The notes: generated from the sequence alone by a model not told the origin. Numbered from the stretch's first letter, positions 33,652-44,635 are shown. The stretch is 64,000 bases of DNA from Pollenia angustigena (GCA_930367215.1 OV884059.1:155804511-155868510); one strand, 5' to 3'. Numbers and translations: made by a program.

Positions 33652-34504
33652 TCGGGTGATTTTTTAGCTAATATCTTTTTGGCAACACTGGTTTAAACAG
33701 CTGACGCACGTTTAGTGTTTTGTTTCACTGTCAAACATCTTCAGTTTGGTCTCTAATTTAACCATGAATCGTCTTACAAATGAACAACGCTTGCAAATTA
33801 TTGAATTTTATTATCAAAATGCGTGCTCTGTTAAGAAAGTTCATCGCGCGCTTCTTGTGTTCAGCTCATTTTGGACTCAATGGGTACGTTAATAAACAAA
33901 ATTGTCGATTTTGAAGTGAAGATCAGCCAGAAGCATTGCAAAACCTACCAATGCATCCAGAAAAAGTCACAGTTTGGTGCGATTGATGGGCTGGTAAGAT
34001 GATGCGAATCGTAACGTAACTGTGAATGGTGAGCGCTACCGTGAGATGATATCCAACTTTTTTTTGGCCAAAATGCAAGAGCTTGACTTGCATGACATGT
34101 GGTTTCAACAAGACGGCGCTACATGCCGCACAGCACGCTTAACAATGGACTTATTGAGAGGCGAGTTCGGTGAACATTTTATTTCACGTTCGGGACCGGT
34201 CAATTGGCCGCCTAGATCGTGCGATTTAACGCCTTTAGACTATTTTTTGTGGGGCTATGTTAAAGCGCATGTCTATACACACATGCCCGCTTCAATTGAC
34301 GCGTTAGAAGACAACATTGAAGCATTTATTCATGAGATACCGGCCGAACTGTTGAAAAGAGTGTGTCAAAATTGGACTAAGCGGATGGACCATTTGAGTC
34401 ACAGTCACGGTCAACGTACTATCGATTCAAATAAAGATTTCATGCATTTTTTTGAATTTTATGTTTTTTTTTAACTTTCCTATAGCTCTTAAAAAATCAC
34501 CCGA
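33652..34504 (+). mobile_element. mariner element with internal deletion
   Basis: TIR TCGGGTGATTTTTTAGCT at 33652 is mirrored by AGCTCTTAAAAAATCACCCGA ending 34504 (21 bp, by position), with TA on both sides. The transposase starts at 33763 (MNRLTNEQRLQIIEFYYQN). It loses most of its middle after about 33850 and resumes in other frames. The C-terminal frame, 34022-34474, is intact: WFQQDGATCRTARLTM and RSCDLTPLDYFLWGYVKAHV hold the second and third catalytic Asp. A different family from the one at 31642, judged by TIR. Confidence 0.92.
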
Positions 34505-34588
34505 TATAAGTAATTTATTTTTAAACTTCTTTAAAAAGTTTCACTTTTTTTTTTCTTTTTTTTTTGAAGTTTCTTTTTATTTTTGCCC

Positions 34589-34909
34589 ATGGCCAATCAC
34601 ACTTTCGTAAGTAATTCGGTGAATACTAATAGATTTTGTGTGATTTATATGAAAAAACTTCTTGAAAATAAAGTTAAAGTTATTTCTTCCTCTTCTCTTC
34701 ACTGCAGTTTTGAATTTTTTTTTTTTTTTTTTTTTATTTCATTTTCGCAGACAATGTTTGCGAATTTAAAAAAACTGGATTTGCATTTCAAACCCAAAAA
34801 AAATAAAATCACAAAAAAAAGAAATGAAATACAAAAAGAAGTTTACATTTGTGATAGAAATCATGCATACAATTTTCGTTTGATGTTTAGAATTTGTTGC
34901 TTTTTTTAG
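34589..34909 (+). CDS. Possible two-exon small ORF with strong splice signals
   Basis: ATGGCCAATCACACTTTC (34589-34606) is followed by a strong donor, GTAAGTAATT. 143 nt later a long T tract and CATTTTCGCAG give an acceptor (34750), after which the frame continues MFANLKKLDLHFKPKKNK to a stop at 34907. The unspliced frame is also open. The product would be a Lys-rich peptide of 58 residues with no known domain. Splice sites are good by eye, but T tracts of this sort are frequent here. Confidence 0.18.
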   Translation: MANHTFVSNSVNTNRFCVIYMKKLLENKVKVISSSSLHCSFEFFFFFFFISFSQTMFANLKKLDLHFKPKKNKITKKRNEIQKEVYICDRNHAYNFRLMFRICCFF

Positions 34910-36474
34910 ACTTAAGCACCCATTTATGGAGTGTTTTTTTCGTCGAAAAGAACGCCAAGAAATGTGAAAAAATATCTCCAAATACAAATACAATGCGATT
35001 TATTTATATGTCTATTCTTAGAAAATGTTTCTTTTTGCAGAGTTTTAAAAGTAAATCTTTTTTAGGCATTAGAATTTGCCAGGGAAAACTAACAAAAAAA
35101 AATGTTTAAGACTATAGAATTTCTTAAATTTAATTTTTTTTTTATTTTGCTGTCTAAAGGAATTTAGAAGTTTGTTTTTTGGTTTAAATAGTTTCTTGCC
35201 TCTTTTTGAACGTTGACAGCAAAATGATATTGTTGTGTTGTTTGTTAAGAAGACCATACAATTTGCCTCCCTTCACAATGCTAAATCTAACACATCTCTT
35301 TATAATTTACATATTCAGACTGTTTTTTTTTTTTTTTTTTTTTAATTTTTGTTTGCCTGTTTAAATAATGCATGGCGTAAAACTGACATTGCAACAATGT
35401 TGCCCTGTGGTCAGTGGTATTTTACTGGCTCTGTGGTCCTTCTTACCAGACCCTGACATCTAAGCAAAAACATTAACAAACCAACAAGCATTAGCTACAA
35501 CAACAAATACGAACAATTCCAAAACCCGTCAAAAGTGGCCATGTGGTTTGTATCCTTTAGATGGATGAAATTTTTTAAGCAACAAAAATCTCTGATTTAG
35601 TTTGTTTATGCAACACAATATTAAAACAAACAAAAAACTAACATCAGACGGGCGGACATATTTGCTGGTTATTTTTTCAGCTGGTTATTTTTTGTGATAT
35701 GTATGTTAGAACCAACTTGCAGTAGACATACAAATATAAATCGGCTTGCAATATTTTTTTGGATCCATCCAAAATGTTGTCAAACACTCCAAAAATTAAT
35801 ACTATACTGACGAAATCGAGTCAAGTTAGTCATACGAGTCTGGGTGTCGAAAGAACAAAGCCATCGCTGCACTAGTAATGTTTGATTAAAGTTAATTATC
35901 TCCCATTATTTTAAAGCGGAGACATCGATAATTACATTTAACCGTACCTAAACAAAAGGGGGAGGCGAAACGTTTTCTTTCGCTTCACACAAATTGTATG
36001 GGTATGACGAGTGACGGTCGGACTCCACAAAACTGCTGATACCGAATTAAGACTCCAAAAATTCTTAGAGCATCTTCAGGCGCAGCAGCGTTCCATAAAA
36101 TAATTGCATAATTTTAGGCATCGCTGTACTCGAAATGAATATTTTGACTTGCCGGCAGTAGAGTATGTAAAATAGCCAGCTAGAACATCCTGCATTATGT
36201 AAATTTAATGTGTTTTGAACGAAAAGAATTCAGAATTTTTTTTTTGCCGTCACTTACTCATTACTTTTTTTGTTTAAAAAAAAATAAAAATCTAAAGTAT
36301 GGTGGTTTAACAGCAACAATTTGTGAGTAATTAAAATATTTTAATTAAGTTTTTGCTGTGCACAACAACAATAGAAAAAAGCACAGAAATTATGTATTTA
36401 AATTTGACAGAAATTTTAAAGAGTAAAATGAGCAGATTTTTTTTTAAACAAAACAATTTTGGAATAAAAGTTAT
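34910..36474. other. No gene recognised
   Basis: A T tract at 35325-35343 and non-repetitive DNA. A 33-codon frame from 35774 (MLSNTPKINTILTK) lies 40 nt after ATATAAAT, but nothing else supports it. No transposon ends were found. Confidence 0.4.
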
Positions 36475-36475
36475 A

Positions 36476-36621
36476 GGCCAATATTACGGTTCACAACTGA
36501 ACTCAGTTGAGTTGTAAATAAAGCAACTGGTTGTTTTGAGTTGTAATTTTCTGATGTTTTTGCCGCAATATAGCTGCAAAAACTACTCAACTAAGTTGAG
36601 TAGTGAACCGTAATAGGGACC
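36476..36621. mobile_element. Small MITE, TIR GGCCAATATTACGGTTCAC
   Basis: GGCCAATATTACGGTTCAC at 36476 is inverted at GTGAACCGTAATAGGGACC (ends 36621). The inner ACTCAGTTGAGTT and ACTCAACTAAGTTGAGT words are themselves palindromic. A related single end lies at 45255-45292. Confidence 0.75.
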
Positions 36622-36753
36622 TAAATTAAAAAAAAAAAAAATGTTAACCCGATAACAAAAAAATTTAAATTAACTTACAGATGTGTTCTGGAAATCGAAA
36701 ACGCAAAAATTTGGAAGTTGTTTTTAATACACTTTTAATCAAATTTGTATATA

Positions 36754-37809
36754 CAGTAGACGCTCGGTAATATGAATACCCAGTTATATGAACATCCAGA
36801 ATAGTGAACAACAAAATTTTTACACATGAGGTTCTAAAGAGTGAACAAAACCTATCTCGATTATGTGAACAACTTGAACCCGTTGATTTTTTTTTAGCTA
36901 TAAGTATGTTTAAAGGGTGTTTTTTAAAGTATCACAACTTTGAGCTGGCATCACTTCTTTATTTAAGCACCCGTTTAACAGCTGATAGTTGCTTTTTGTT
37001 TAGTTTGCTTTGAAATTTCATTTTGAATCGACTTGACTTATTATGAATCGAGCAACGCGCAAATTGTTGAAATTTTTAGTCAAAATAATGCGGCGAATGG
37101 GCTGAAGTACAAATTGATATTGATTTTGAATTTCCACTCAAAATTTTATTTTCCAATGAAGCCCATTTCTGGTCGAATGGGTACGTAAATAAGCAGAATT
37201 GTCGCATTTGGAGTGAGTAGAATCCACAAGCTTTTGTCGAAACACCATTACATCCACAAAAATTACTTCAAAACGATGATGGTCAGAATGCGAAAAGTTG
37301 TTGAAAATTGGCGCCTTCTACACGCCAGCCGTGGCGGCCACATGGCAGTAATCATATTTAAATTTCGTAAAATTTTTTCATTGATATTAAAAATATATTT
37401 CTTTGTTTTATTATGATTAAAACATGTGTCACTCTATAAAAAAAACACCCCGAAATAAGCTAGTAAATGTGTATATAAGAATGCAAAGGAAAATTTTTAA
37501 GATGGTTGGTGTTTGTAAAGTTATTGCTTGGAGTGAAAATAATATATCTGATAAAGATATTTAGCATTGCGAAAATGCAGGGACAAGGCATTACAGAAAT
37601 CCCTTAAAGCAAAAAAAATATAATAGACAACTTTCATGTACATTTATTATTAGCAAAATAATTTAAATTAAAAACTTAATATAGGTTTTGTATGTACACA
37701 TATTAAAAATGATTTAAAATACTTATTTTATATTGTCTCGATTATGTGAACTTTTCCATTTAGTCAACAGGCCCTGTCTGAATTAGTTCATATAAGCGAG
37801 CGTCTACTG
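36754..37809. mobile_element. Pogo/Tigger-like element, TIR CAGTAGACGCTCG
   Basis: CAGTAGACGCTCGGTAATATG at 36754 (21 bp, by position) mirrors CGAGCGTCTACTG ending 37809, with TA on both sides. Words such as CTCGATTATGTGAAC occur near both ends. It has no transposase of its own. A deleted mariner sits inside. Confidence 0.88.
36913..37453 (+). mobile_element. Deleted mariner, third family
   Basis: AAGGGTGTTTTTTAAAGTATC at the left (21 bp, by position) is mirrored by a CTCTATAAAAAAAACACCCC right end. Fragments of transposase remain: a start near 37043 (ATGAATCGAGCAACGCGC), EAHFWSNGYVNKQNCRIW around 37160, ETPLHPQK, and the C-terminal KVVENWRLLHASRGGHMA at about 37285. Most of the catalytic domain is gone, so it depends on other copies. 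Confidence 0.85.
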
Positions 37810-37893
37810 TATGTTCTTATTAAATTCTGTTTCATAGAGTTATATTTGTTTAATATTCTTCATAAAATTCTTTTATTACAGAAATCTTATTAA

Positions 37894-38329
37894 CCCAGTA
37901 AAAAAAATTTGGGTTTTTTGAAGCACTTAAGAGAAAAAGCGCATAATCGAACGCTTCAATAAAAGAGCTTTTATAAAGCAGTAAATGATATAGAATATAA
38001 TATACAAAAAGCTGCTATTTTAGTACTGACAACGAAGAAGGTTGCAAACCGAAAAAAATAAAAATATACGAAAATGATTGGAAAAAGGCATTTAAACAAA
38101 AGTAAAAGCAAAACATTAATGAATATGTTAATATAGTAAGCCTCTAAAAAGCACTTTAGGAGTGCTTTGTTTGCATGTTGAAAGAAGCGCTTATTGTCAG
38201 CAGAAAATAGTCCTCCAAACCGTGAACACCCCATACAAAAATCAGGCATCCCATCCGCAGGTTTGAAGCGATTTGTGGTATGAATTCATACACAAAACCT
38301 GCTTCTTTTGGAGCACATTTTTTACTGGG
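37894..38329 (-). mobile_element. MITE, TIR CCCAGTAAAAAA, copy a
   Basis: CCCAGTAAAAAA at 37894 is mirrored by TTTTTTACTGGG ending 38329. In reverse it shares AAGCAGGTTTT and AAACCTGCGGATGGGATG with the larger copy at 54571. Comparison with the uninterrupted MITE copy at 32565 shows the target was an ATTAAAAAAC run. The flanks, TTAA and TAAA, would fit a piggyBac-type site only imperfectly. Confidence 0.8.
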
Positions 38330-38437
38330 TAAAAAACGACGTTTAAAATTCTTGCGTTTTGCGTTTTCCATTTACAGAACACCCCTGTTAGTTATATTAA
38401 ATTAGACCTTCAGCAAGTTGTAGTGAAACAGGCCTGA

Positions 38438-38495
38438 GTCTTTGCTGGGAATTGAACCCGCAACCCTTGCACTGATAGACTAGCTCGGTTATTTT
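38438..38495 (-). repeat. tRNA-like stretch, second copy
   Basis: On the minus strand: GAGCTAGTCTATCAGTGCAA, then GGGTTGCGGGTTCAATTCCC. It shares its core with 11925-11990, and the second part matches a tRNA B box. Not a functional tRNA. Confidence 0.4.
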
Positions 38496-38756
38496 AGACA
38501 TTTTTTTTAAATAACTCGATGCTAAAAAGTAGTAACCCAATACTTTTAAAGTTTTATTTTTTTAACAAAATTCCATGGAAAATAAAAGGGTTTCCCTCAA
38601 AATACAACTCTGTTTAAAAATGCATTTGCAAAAGTTAATTAACACCCAAATACAAGCTAACAATAAAAAACGAAGCTAAACGAAAAAAATTAATGAATTA
38701 AAAAAAGAAGTGTATGGCTTAAAGACTCAAAAAGGAGCCTTTGAAAGTATTGAGTA

Positions 38757-39011
38757 CCCAGAAAAAATTCTCCAAAACTGTTCACCAATTAAAGCATTAA
38801 TCAAAAATAAAATAAAATAAGTTTTAGTTAAAAACTTAATCAAGTAAATTAAACGTTTAAACAAGTGAATTAAGCGTTAAGTAATGAAGTAAATTAAGCG
38901 TTTAATTGATAATATTTATTTGTTTACTGGTGCAAATTTAATTAATAGTTTAATTATTAGCACAAATTTTTTAATTAAAACTAATTTTTATTTTTTATTT
39001 TTTTTTCTGTG
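38757..39011. mobile_element. TA-flanked MITE, CCCAGAAAAAATT/TTTTTTTCTGTG ends
   Basis: It starts CCCAGAAAAAATT and ends TTTTTTTTCTGTG, with TA on each side. The interior is rich in TTTAATT and TTAATCAAG words. The right half matches the partial element at 25285-25470. Confidence 0.6.
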
Positions 39012-40429
39012 TAGTATTGAGTGAGTACCCAAATGAAATGTATTGAGTATTATTGAGTAATGTATAGTAGTATGTAAATATGTATATTTCTTTAACTTTA
39101 GGTCATTGCAGTTTTCCCTTTTAAACATTTTTACATCAAAGTTCTTCATCCCATTCAACTCCAGACATAACTTTGCAGCACTCTTGTCATGTTGCAATAA
39201 CTCAATTACGTTGAAAATTCCCAGACAAGAAACTTGCAACTCTCCATTTCATTATTTAGTGTTATTGTTATTAATTGCTTTTCTTCATTAAAAGCAATTT
39301 CTTCATAAAAGCCATTGGAAAAAGAAAATCAATCAATATTCGTTTACTCCTTGACTCGTTTTCTTAATAATTTTTGGCTGGTGTTGATAAATTGCTTAAA
39401 CATTGTGAAATCTGGCAACAATCTCAGGTGTTGCCAAAGTAAATAAAAACAATATTTACGTGACAAACAGCCACATGGCAACTGACTAGTCAACCGACGA
39501 ACCAACAAAATACACACACAGCCTACAAGCGACAAACAAACAAAGTGAAACACTTAAAACAACAACTTTTTCCTTCTTTTTTAAATTTTTTTTTTTTTTT
39601 TAATTTTTACAAAAAGCAGGGCTTGAGAGTTTCTTTTATTTGTTTGAAAGAAAATTTATTTAAAAAAGTTCAGGCAAAAGTTTATTGTTATTCCATCTGC
39701 AAACATCTTCAGAAGCAAACTGCATTTAGATGGCACTTAAAAGAATGTATTCATGAAACAGTTTGGCTCACTTAAAAATAAAATACTAAAAGATAAATGG
39801 ATTAAGTCCGGTATTAAAGATTTCCAGTCAGGTCTCAAATCATGCTACGAGCACATGCCTAAGTCCAAAATTGGAAAAAGTTTAATTTTATTCAGCCTGA
39901 TTACGGGCGGCGTTGGCGTTGGCGTAAACGCATAACTGCCTGGTTTTAGAACGCGATACATATAATACTTTATACATATAATACTTTGTAGCTTACATTT
40001 TTCTTATAATCATTATAGACTATCCCAAACTTAATGTTTCATCTAAAGAGAAATCGCCCAAGTGTCATCAAAACTCGATATCTTGCAGTGAAAAAAAGCA
40101 TCAAATATGTATATATAGTTTAAACATCACTTAACTTAATTTTTTTTTTTTTAACTTTATTGCGCCAATATTTTTAATTTAAATAAATTACTCTTTCAAA
40201 ACTCTGCTAAGGTTAAAATCTTGCATATGTACTCGTACTTATGTTATTTACTGCTGCCCTCATGATAACGGGTGAGGTTTTTCCGATTTTTTTTTCTCTT
40301 TAATATTCTATACAAAGTAACATCACAGTTATGAGCGAGAAGGAGAGTGCAGTATGCAAGTACTTACAGAGTGACAAAAATTAAAGGAAACAAATAGGAA
40401 AACATAAAAGTATCGTATTTTTCTAACCA
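39012..40429. other. Mostly non-repetitive DNA with one protein-like stretch
   Basis: Apart from the two overlapping frames listed at 39621-39935, no gene or transposon is recognised. Confidence 0.4.
39621..39935 (+). CDS. Protein-like stretch in two frames, possible decayed exon
   Basis: After a T tract and ACAAAAAGCAG (39620), one frame reads KVYCYSICKHLQKQTAFRWH, continues LKEC and stops at about 39775. Its Cys/His spacing (C-x3-C-x11-H-x3-C) recalls a zinc finger. From 39753 a second frame reads MKQFGSLKNKILKDKWIKSG, later YEHMPKSKIGKSLILFSLIT, and ends with a Gly-Val run at 39935. The two could be one exon with a frameshift. The second frame has a hydrophobic tail that could enter a membrane. 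I cannot name a family, and the zinc-finger reading is weak. Confidence 0.2.
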
Positions 40430-40689
40430 TAAGTAATTTTCTCACGAAAAACTCATCTTTCTTATAAAAAGTCATTTGTCTTAAAGAAATAATTTTTCTT
40501 ACAACATGTCACTTTTCTTAAAAAGTCACTTTTCTTACTTAAAGTAACTTCTCTTGCAAAAACTTTTTTTATAAATAGAAACCTGTTTTACAATATCTCA
40601 CTTTTCTACAAAAAGTCTAGTTTCTCACAAAAAGTGACTTTTTCCAAGGATTTAATTACTTAAGTTTCTCACAAAAAGTCACAGAAGAT

Positions 40690-40738
<49 letters not shown>

Positions 40739-40830
40739 AAAAAAAACAATTTTTTTCTACAAATAGTCACTTTTCTTATAAAATATTTCTAAAAACTTTA
40801 TTGTTTTCGCAAAAGTCATTTGAATCATTT
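40430..40830. repeat. Degenerate minisatellite, AAAAAGTCACTTTTCTTA type
   Basis: AAAAGTCACTTTTCTT-like words recur irregularly every 15-30 bp through this stretch. Units are too diverged to define a fixed period. Confidence 0.65.
40694..40735. repeat. (TC)n microsatellite
   Basis: Twenty-one uninterrupted TC dinucleotides, followed by an A run. Uninterrupted tracts of this length are usually polymorphic. Confidence 0.95.
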
Positions 40831-41938
40831 GAAACTTGAGTCTTCACGTAATTCATACAGGAGTCAATTTGATTTTATTACAGCCCTGAGGGAAATTTGT
40901 GTCACCCGTGACCAGTAACCAAAATATTTTAATAATAAGGAACAAATAGTGATAGACCATAATAAAACATATATGTATGTAAATTAACTAGTGATAATTT
41001 TTTTAAAGTATAGTTTCTCCAGAGGAAAGATAACTGAAACAAAACTAGTCATGCACAGAGAAAACAGATTCGTAATCACAACCGAATTTGGCGCCAATCG
41101 AATTTCGTCGGTTGCATGTACTATCGCACAATTCGGTTCCAATTACTGAAAATTTCGTTGCTTAGCATAATAGTTTTGATAGCAACATTTGAATTTTAGT
41201 ACACTATCAGTCATAACAACAGATATTGTTAGTTGTTAGTATGATTATTAGAAACAAAATTGTGCTTATACCCGAATAAATGATATCTGCAACTGAGTTA
41301 ACACATAATTGGTGTTCATAACAAGAGATTCGATTGTCGTTATCAATATATTTTTTTTAACCGGTCAAATGTAGCCCATAAGGGGCAAGGACTTGTCCAA
41401 AGGTTATCCCAATGAATGGAAAATGGCTTATTTTACAGTACGATGTCCTCGGGCAGGACCATATAACCCAGCTTGCATTACAAAGGAGAAGTCTTAAAAT
41501 TACTCCATGGTATACACCAGAGGATTAGCTTTGAAAGAGTTTCAAAACGAAAACATGTCGTTAAAAAACGAAGACATGTCGTTTTACTGCAAACTCTTTT
41601 TAATAATGACATGGTCCATACTTGCACTACATTGGACCAGTCCAGGATAAAAATGGATCAAGAAGTCCAATATATTAAAAAAAATAATACATACACACAG
41701 AAAAAAATACCAATGTTAAAACAACGTGGCGAAATGTTGATTGAGAATCATGGTAAATTTCTGCAAAAGTATGCCCTTTATTTAAATTTATCATTATTTC
41801 ATATTAATTTTAAATGAAAAATATAAAAATCACGTTTATTTAATATTATTCACTGTTAAAATAACATTGTTCAATATTGAATCCATAAAAACCTGTTTTA
41901 TATTAAAATCAAAAGCTTATCTTGTTAAATTAACATGC

Positions 41939-42650
41939 ATACATACCAGAGAATAGCTTTTTGCAATTGAAAAAAATCGCATTTAATTAACGACAACAAA
42001 TACACACGCTTACGGTCATACAGTCAAACTCGCGCAACCGCAAATATTCGCTGCTGGTTTGCAGTCATTCAAATAACGCACATCGTGCTTTGTTATTTAT
42101 ACAATCGTTGCCTTCGTTTTTTTTATAAAGATTCTAAGTGTTCTGAGCGCAAATGATTGTTTGGTAAAGAAACAAAAAATACAAACGAAAGAGCCAGAAA
42201 TCAAACAATCATTACTCATGTATTTATTCAGCATTAACTATGTAGTACAAGAAAAAAAAAATTTAAATGAAACTAAACACACATACTTATGTAGGTACAC
42301 ACAATTTCCATAGAAACAAAAAGTACAGTAGTAGTAGTAGTAGGTACAATGTATTTTTGTTATTGTTGTTTTTATTGTTGTTAATTTTGAAAAAGCGTCT
42401 CATCGTTGTTTATTGTTGTTGTTGTTAATGTAAACAAAAATTTACTCAGTTGTGTTATATTGCGTGAGCAACAAAAATGCAAATAAAGCACTTTCAATAA
42501 AAAACGAATAAATGAAAATATCAAATGTGTACGAAAGGAAAAAAAAATTACCAACGTTGAACTTTGTTTTGCATGTATAGAGTTATTGTAAATTTTAGCG
42601 TATGAATAAATGCACAAAAATAGTGAGTTTTGAGGTTCTCTGATACATAC
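41939..42650. mobile_element. Non-autonomous hAT-like element with 8-bp target duplication
   Basis: The insert (41947-42642) begins CAGAGAATAGC and ends GAGGTTCTCTG. ATACATAC is duplicated perfectly at 41939-41946 and 42643-42650. CAGAGAA termini plus an 8-bp duplication indicate hAT. The interior has TAG and GTT microsatellites (42330-42345 and 42410-42427) and no transposase. Confidence 0.92.
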
Positions 42651-42678
42651 TTAAGTATGTACATTTTTGTATTTTCAT

Positions 42679-43221
42679 GTTTAAAGCAGTGTTCGAAAAT
42701 AAACAGTACATTATTTAGCGTTCGGCTCACACACCGAAGAACGATATCTATTTTTTTAGTGTTTGTAAACATACACAAACCTTAATACCGTTCGTAACTA
42801 TTTTCAAGAAAGAACCGAACATTATATAATGTTAAAAAACAGAACAATTGTAGTAATACTGTAGAAAAACATTATATTTTAATGTTCTATAATGTTTTTT
42901 TCGTGTGTGTATTTTGTTTATGTAAAAAATGTTTGGTTTTTTTTTATCAGCAAAAAGCGACGAACATTAACGAGCCGAACCGAACACATTGAAGTTCGTG
43001 GATTTTCAAAAAAAACCGAACGGAATTTAATGTTCTCATCATTTGTTGAGTATGATGAAAACAGCATTATTTTTGTGTTCGAAAGATGACAAACAGGGAA
43101 ACGTTATTTTTTTTAATGAAATTCTACACAAACACTATTAGCGTTTGTGTTTTCCACAAATCTACCGAACCGAACATTAAAGAACGATATTTAGTGTTTA
43201 TTTTCGAACACTGGTTTAAAG
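42679..43221. mobile_element. Second hAT-like MITE with 8-bp target duplication
   Basis: The insert (42687-43213) begins CAGTGTTCGAAAATAAAC and ends GTTTATTTTCGAACACTG, a perfect 18-bp inverted pair. GTTTAAAG is duplicated at 42679-42686 and 43214-43221. The interior has further GAACGATAT and ATGTTC words in inverted order. It lies only 37 bp from the other hAT-like insert. Confidence 0.92.
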
Positions 43222-44303
43222 TATGTTATAAAAAGAAGACAATTCCCGTATTCTTTTAATTAAAATTATTTAGTTAAATAGTACATCAAGTTTTCAAAGT
43301 AGGATGATGACGAAAACCATATCGGGCCATTCTGCTGATGCTTCTGTTAGCGAAGGAAATACAAAATAAGTGAAACATGTGTTAAAGGGTAAGTGTTTTG
43401 ATTATTCTTAAATAAATGCATATGTTAACTTCACACTGTTATATCACACTCCAACTAATTTGATTCTACATGAAATTCACGTTGTTTCAACTTGAAATAA
43501 CTTTTATTCAACGTGATTCGGATAGTTATTTCAATATAAATGTCATTTTGTTCTAACTGCAATGTTAAATTAACATGAATTATAGTTATTTTAAAAGGAA
43601 AAAATGTTGTTTGCAAGTTATTGTAAAGTCATGTTAAATTAACATGAAACAGCAATGAAGCAAAATCACTACTGAAAACTTTAAAATCAACCTTGTTTTG
43701 AACGAATTTACATTGATTTTTTTCTGTGTGTACATTCATATATATGTTCGTGTATATGTTCATACCTATAAGAATACGTAAATTACTTACCCCTATTTAT
43801 TAAGTTTTTCACATTTTCCATTTTTGACCGCAAAGATATTTTTTAAATGTTTCGACAGAAAATTAAGTAAGCAATTGGGGCTTTTAACTATTTTTTGGTT
43901 GTGAATTCCGAATAATTATATTTTCATTTGTTGGACTCCAATTGAATCTATTCCAACAATCAATAATTAGCTGCAATAAATGAATAAACATTTATACATA
44001 TTACAAAATTTATTGACGAAAGTAAATTATTGATTGCAATGACCAATATTCAGTATTGCCCTATATTAAATTCGGTTGTGATTCTAACCATTTGTACTAA
44101 TTTTTAGAACTTAATTAAATTAGTTATCATAACTAAGAAAAGAATTGAAGGAATCATATTTCAGTTGGAACATCATTTTTATAATCAAGAGAATTAAAAA
44201 TCAGTTAGAACTATACATTTTTAATAGTTGCAATAATAAATCATGTTACTTGATCAATATTTTATTACTGCAACCGTTCCCCAACCAATTTGTTTTCTGT
44301 GTG

Positions 44304-44635
44304 TGTGACTGAATTTTGTGCGTGTAGCGGCTGATTCTTTCTGGTTCTATTACTTTATATGAAGGGTTTGTTGGTTTAGTGACTTGTTAACTCGGGATAA
44401 TATCTACGACAGCCATTATATTAACCGAAATTGAATGTGTCCATTTATGTTATTTCAGTGACCTGTTATAAAGTGTCCAAAAGGTGACAATTAACGCCCT
44501 CCTATATAGTCATGTTTAAGTGACAAGTCCCCTTTATATAAAGTGTAAGAACAAGAATCGGTCCCTACCACTTAAGAATTGTCATTTGACAAGATTGTTG
44601 TTGGTTTTTTTTTCATATCCCTAATGGAAATATTA
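44304..44635. other. No gene recognised
   Basis: Non-repetitive DNA between two mobile elements. A pyrimidine tract with TTATTTCAG near 44459 is not followed by a defendable exon. Confidence 0.35.

Larger units (their letters stand above)
36678..38387. mobile_element. MITE (CAGGGGTGTTCTG family) expanded by nested insertions
   Basis: It starts CAGATGTGTTCTGGAAATCG and ends CAGAACACCCCTG, with TTA on both sides. It shares arms (AAAACGCAA, AAAATTCTTGCGTTTTGCG, ATTACAGAAATCTTATTA) with the 220-bp copy at 32565. About 1.5 kb of its length is later insertions: a pogo-like element holding a mariner, and a CCCAGT MITE. Confidence 0.85.
41694..43730. mobile_element. TA-flanked MITE, TIR CACACAGAAAAAAAT, interrupted copy
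   Basis: It starts CACACAGAAAAAAATACCAA and ends GATTTTTTTCTGTGTG, with TA on both sides. It is the inverse of the intact 787-bp copy at 61537-62323. Removing the two hAT-like inserts and one copy of each target duplication leaves about 798 bp, in close agreement. It contains an internal block (43300-43400) shared with other MITEs. Confidence 0.92.
41054..44303. mobile_element. Outer MITE of a nested stack, TIR CACAGAGAAAAC
   Basis: CACAGAGAAAAC at 41054 and GTTTTCTGTGTG ending 44303 match at 10 of 12 positions. The arms are inverted further in: AATCACAACCGAATTT near 41073 and AAATTCGGTTGTGATT near 44070. TG flanks both sides. Without the insert at 41694-43730 the element is about 1.2 kb. 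The frame at 41473-41817 has no domain and runs across a junction. Confidence 0.75.

Noticed and set aside
35774..35875. 33-codon frame downstream of ATATAAAT
   Set aside because: A TATA-like word is common in such A+T-rich DNA, and nothing else supports a gene.
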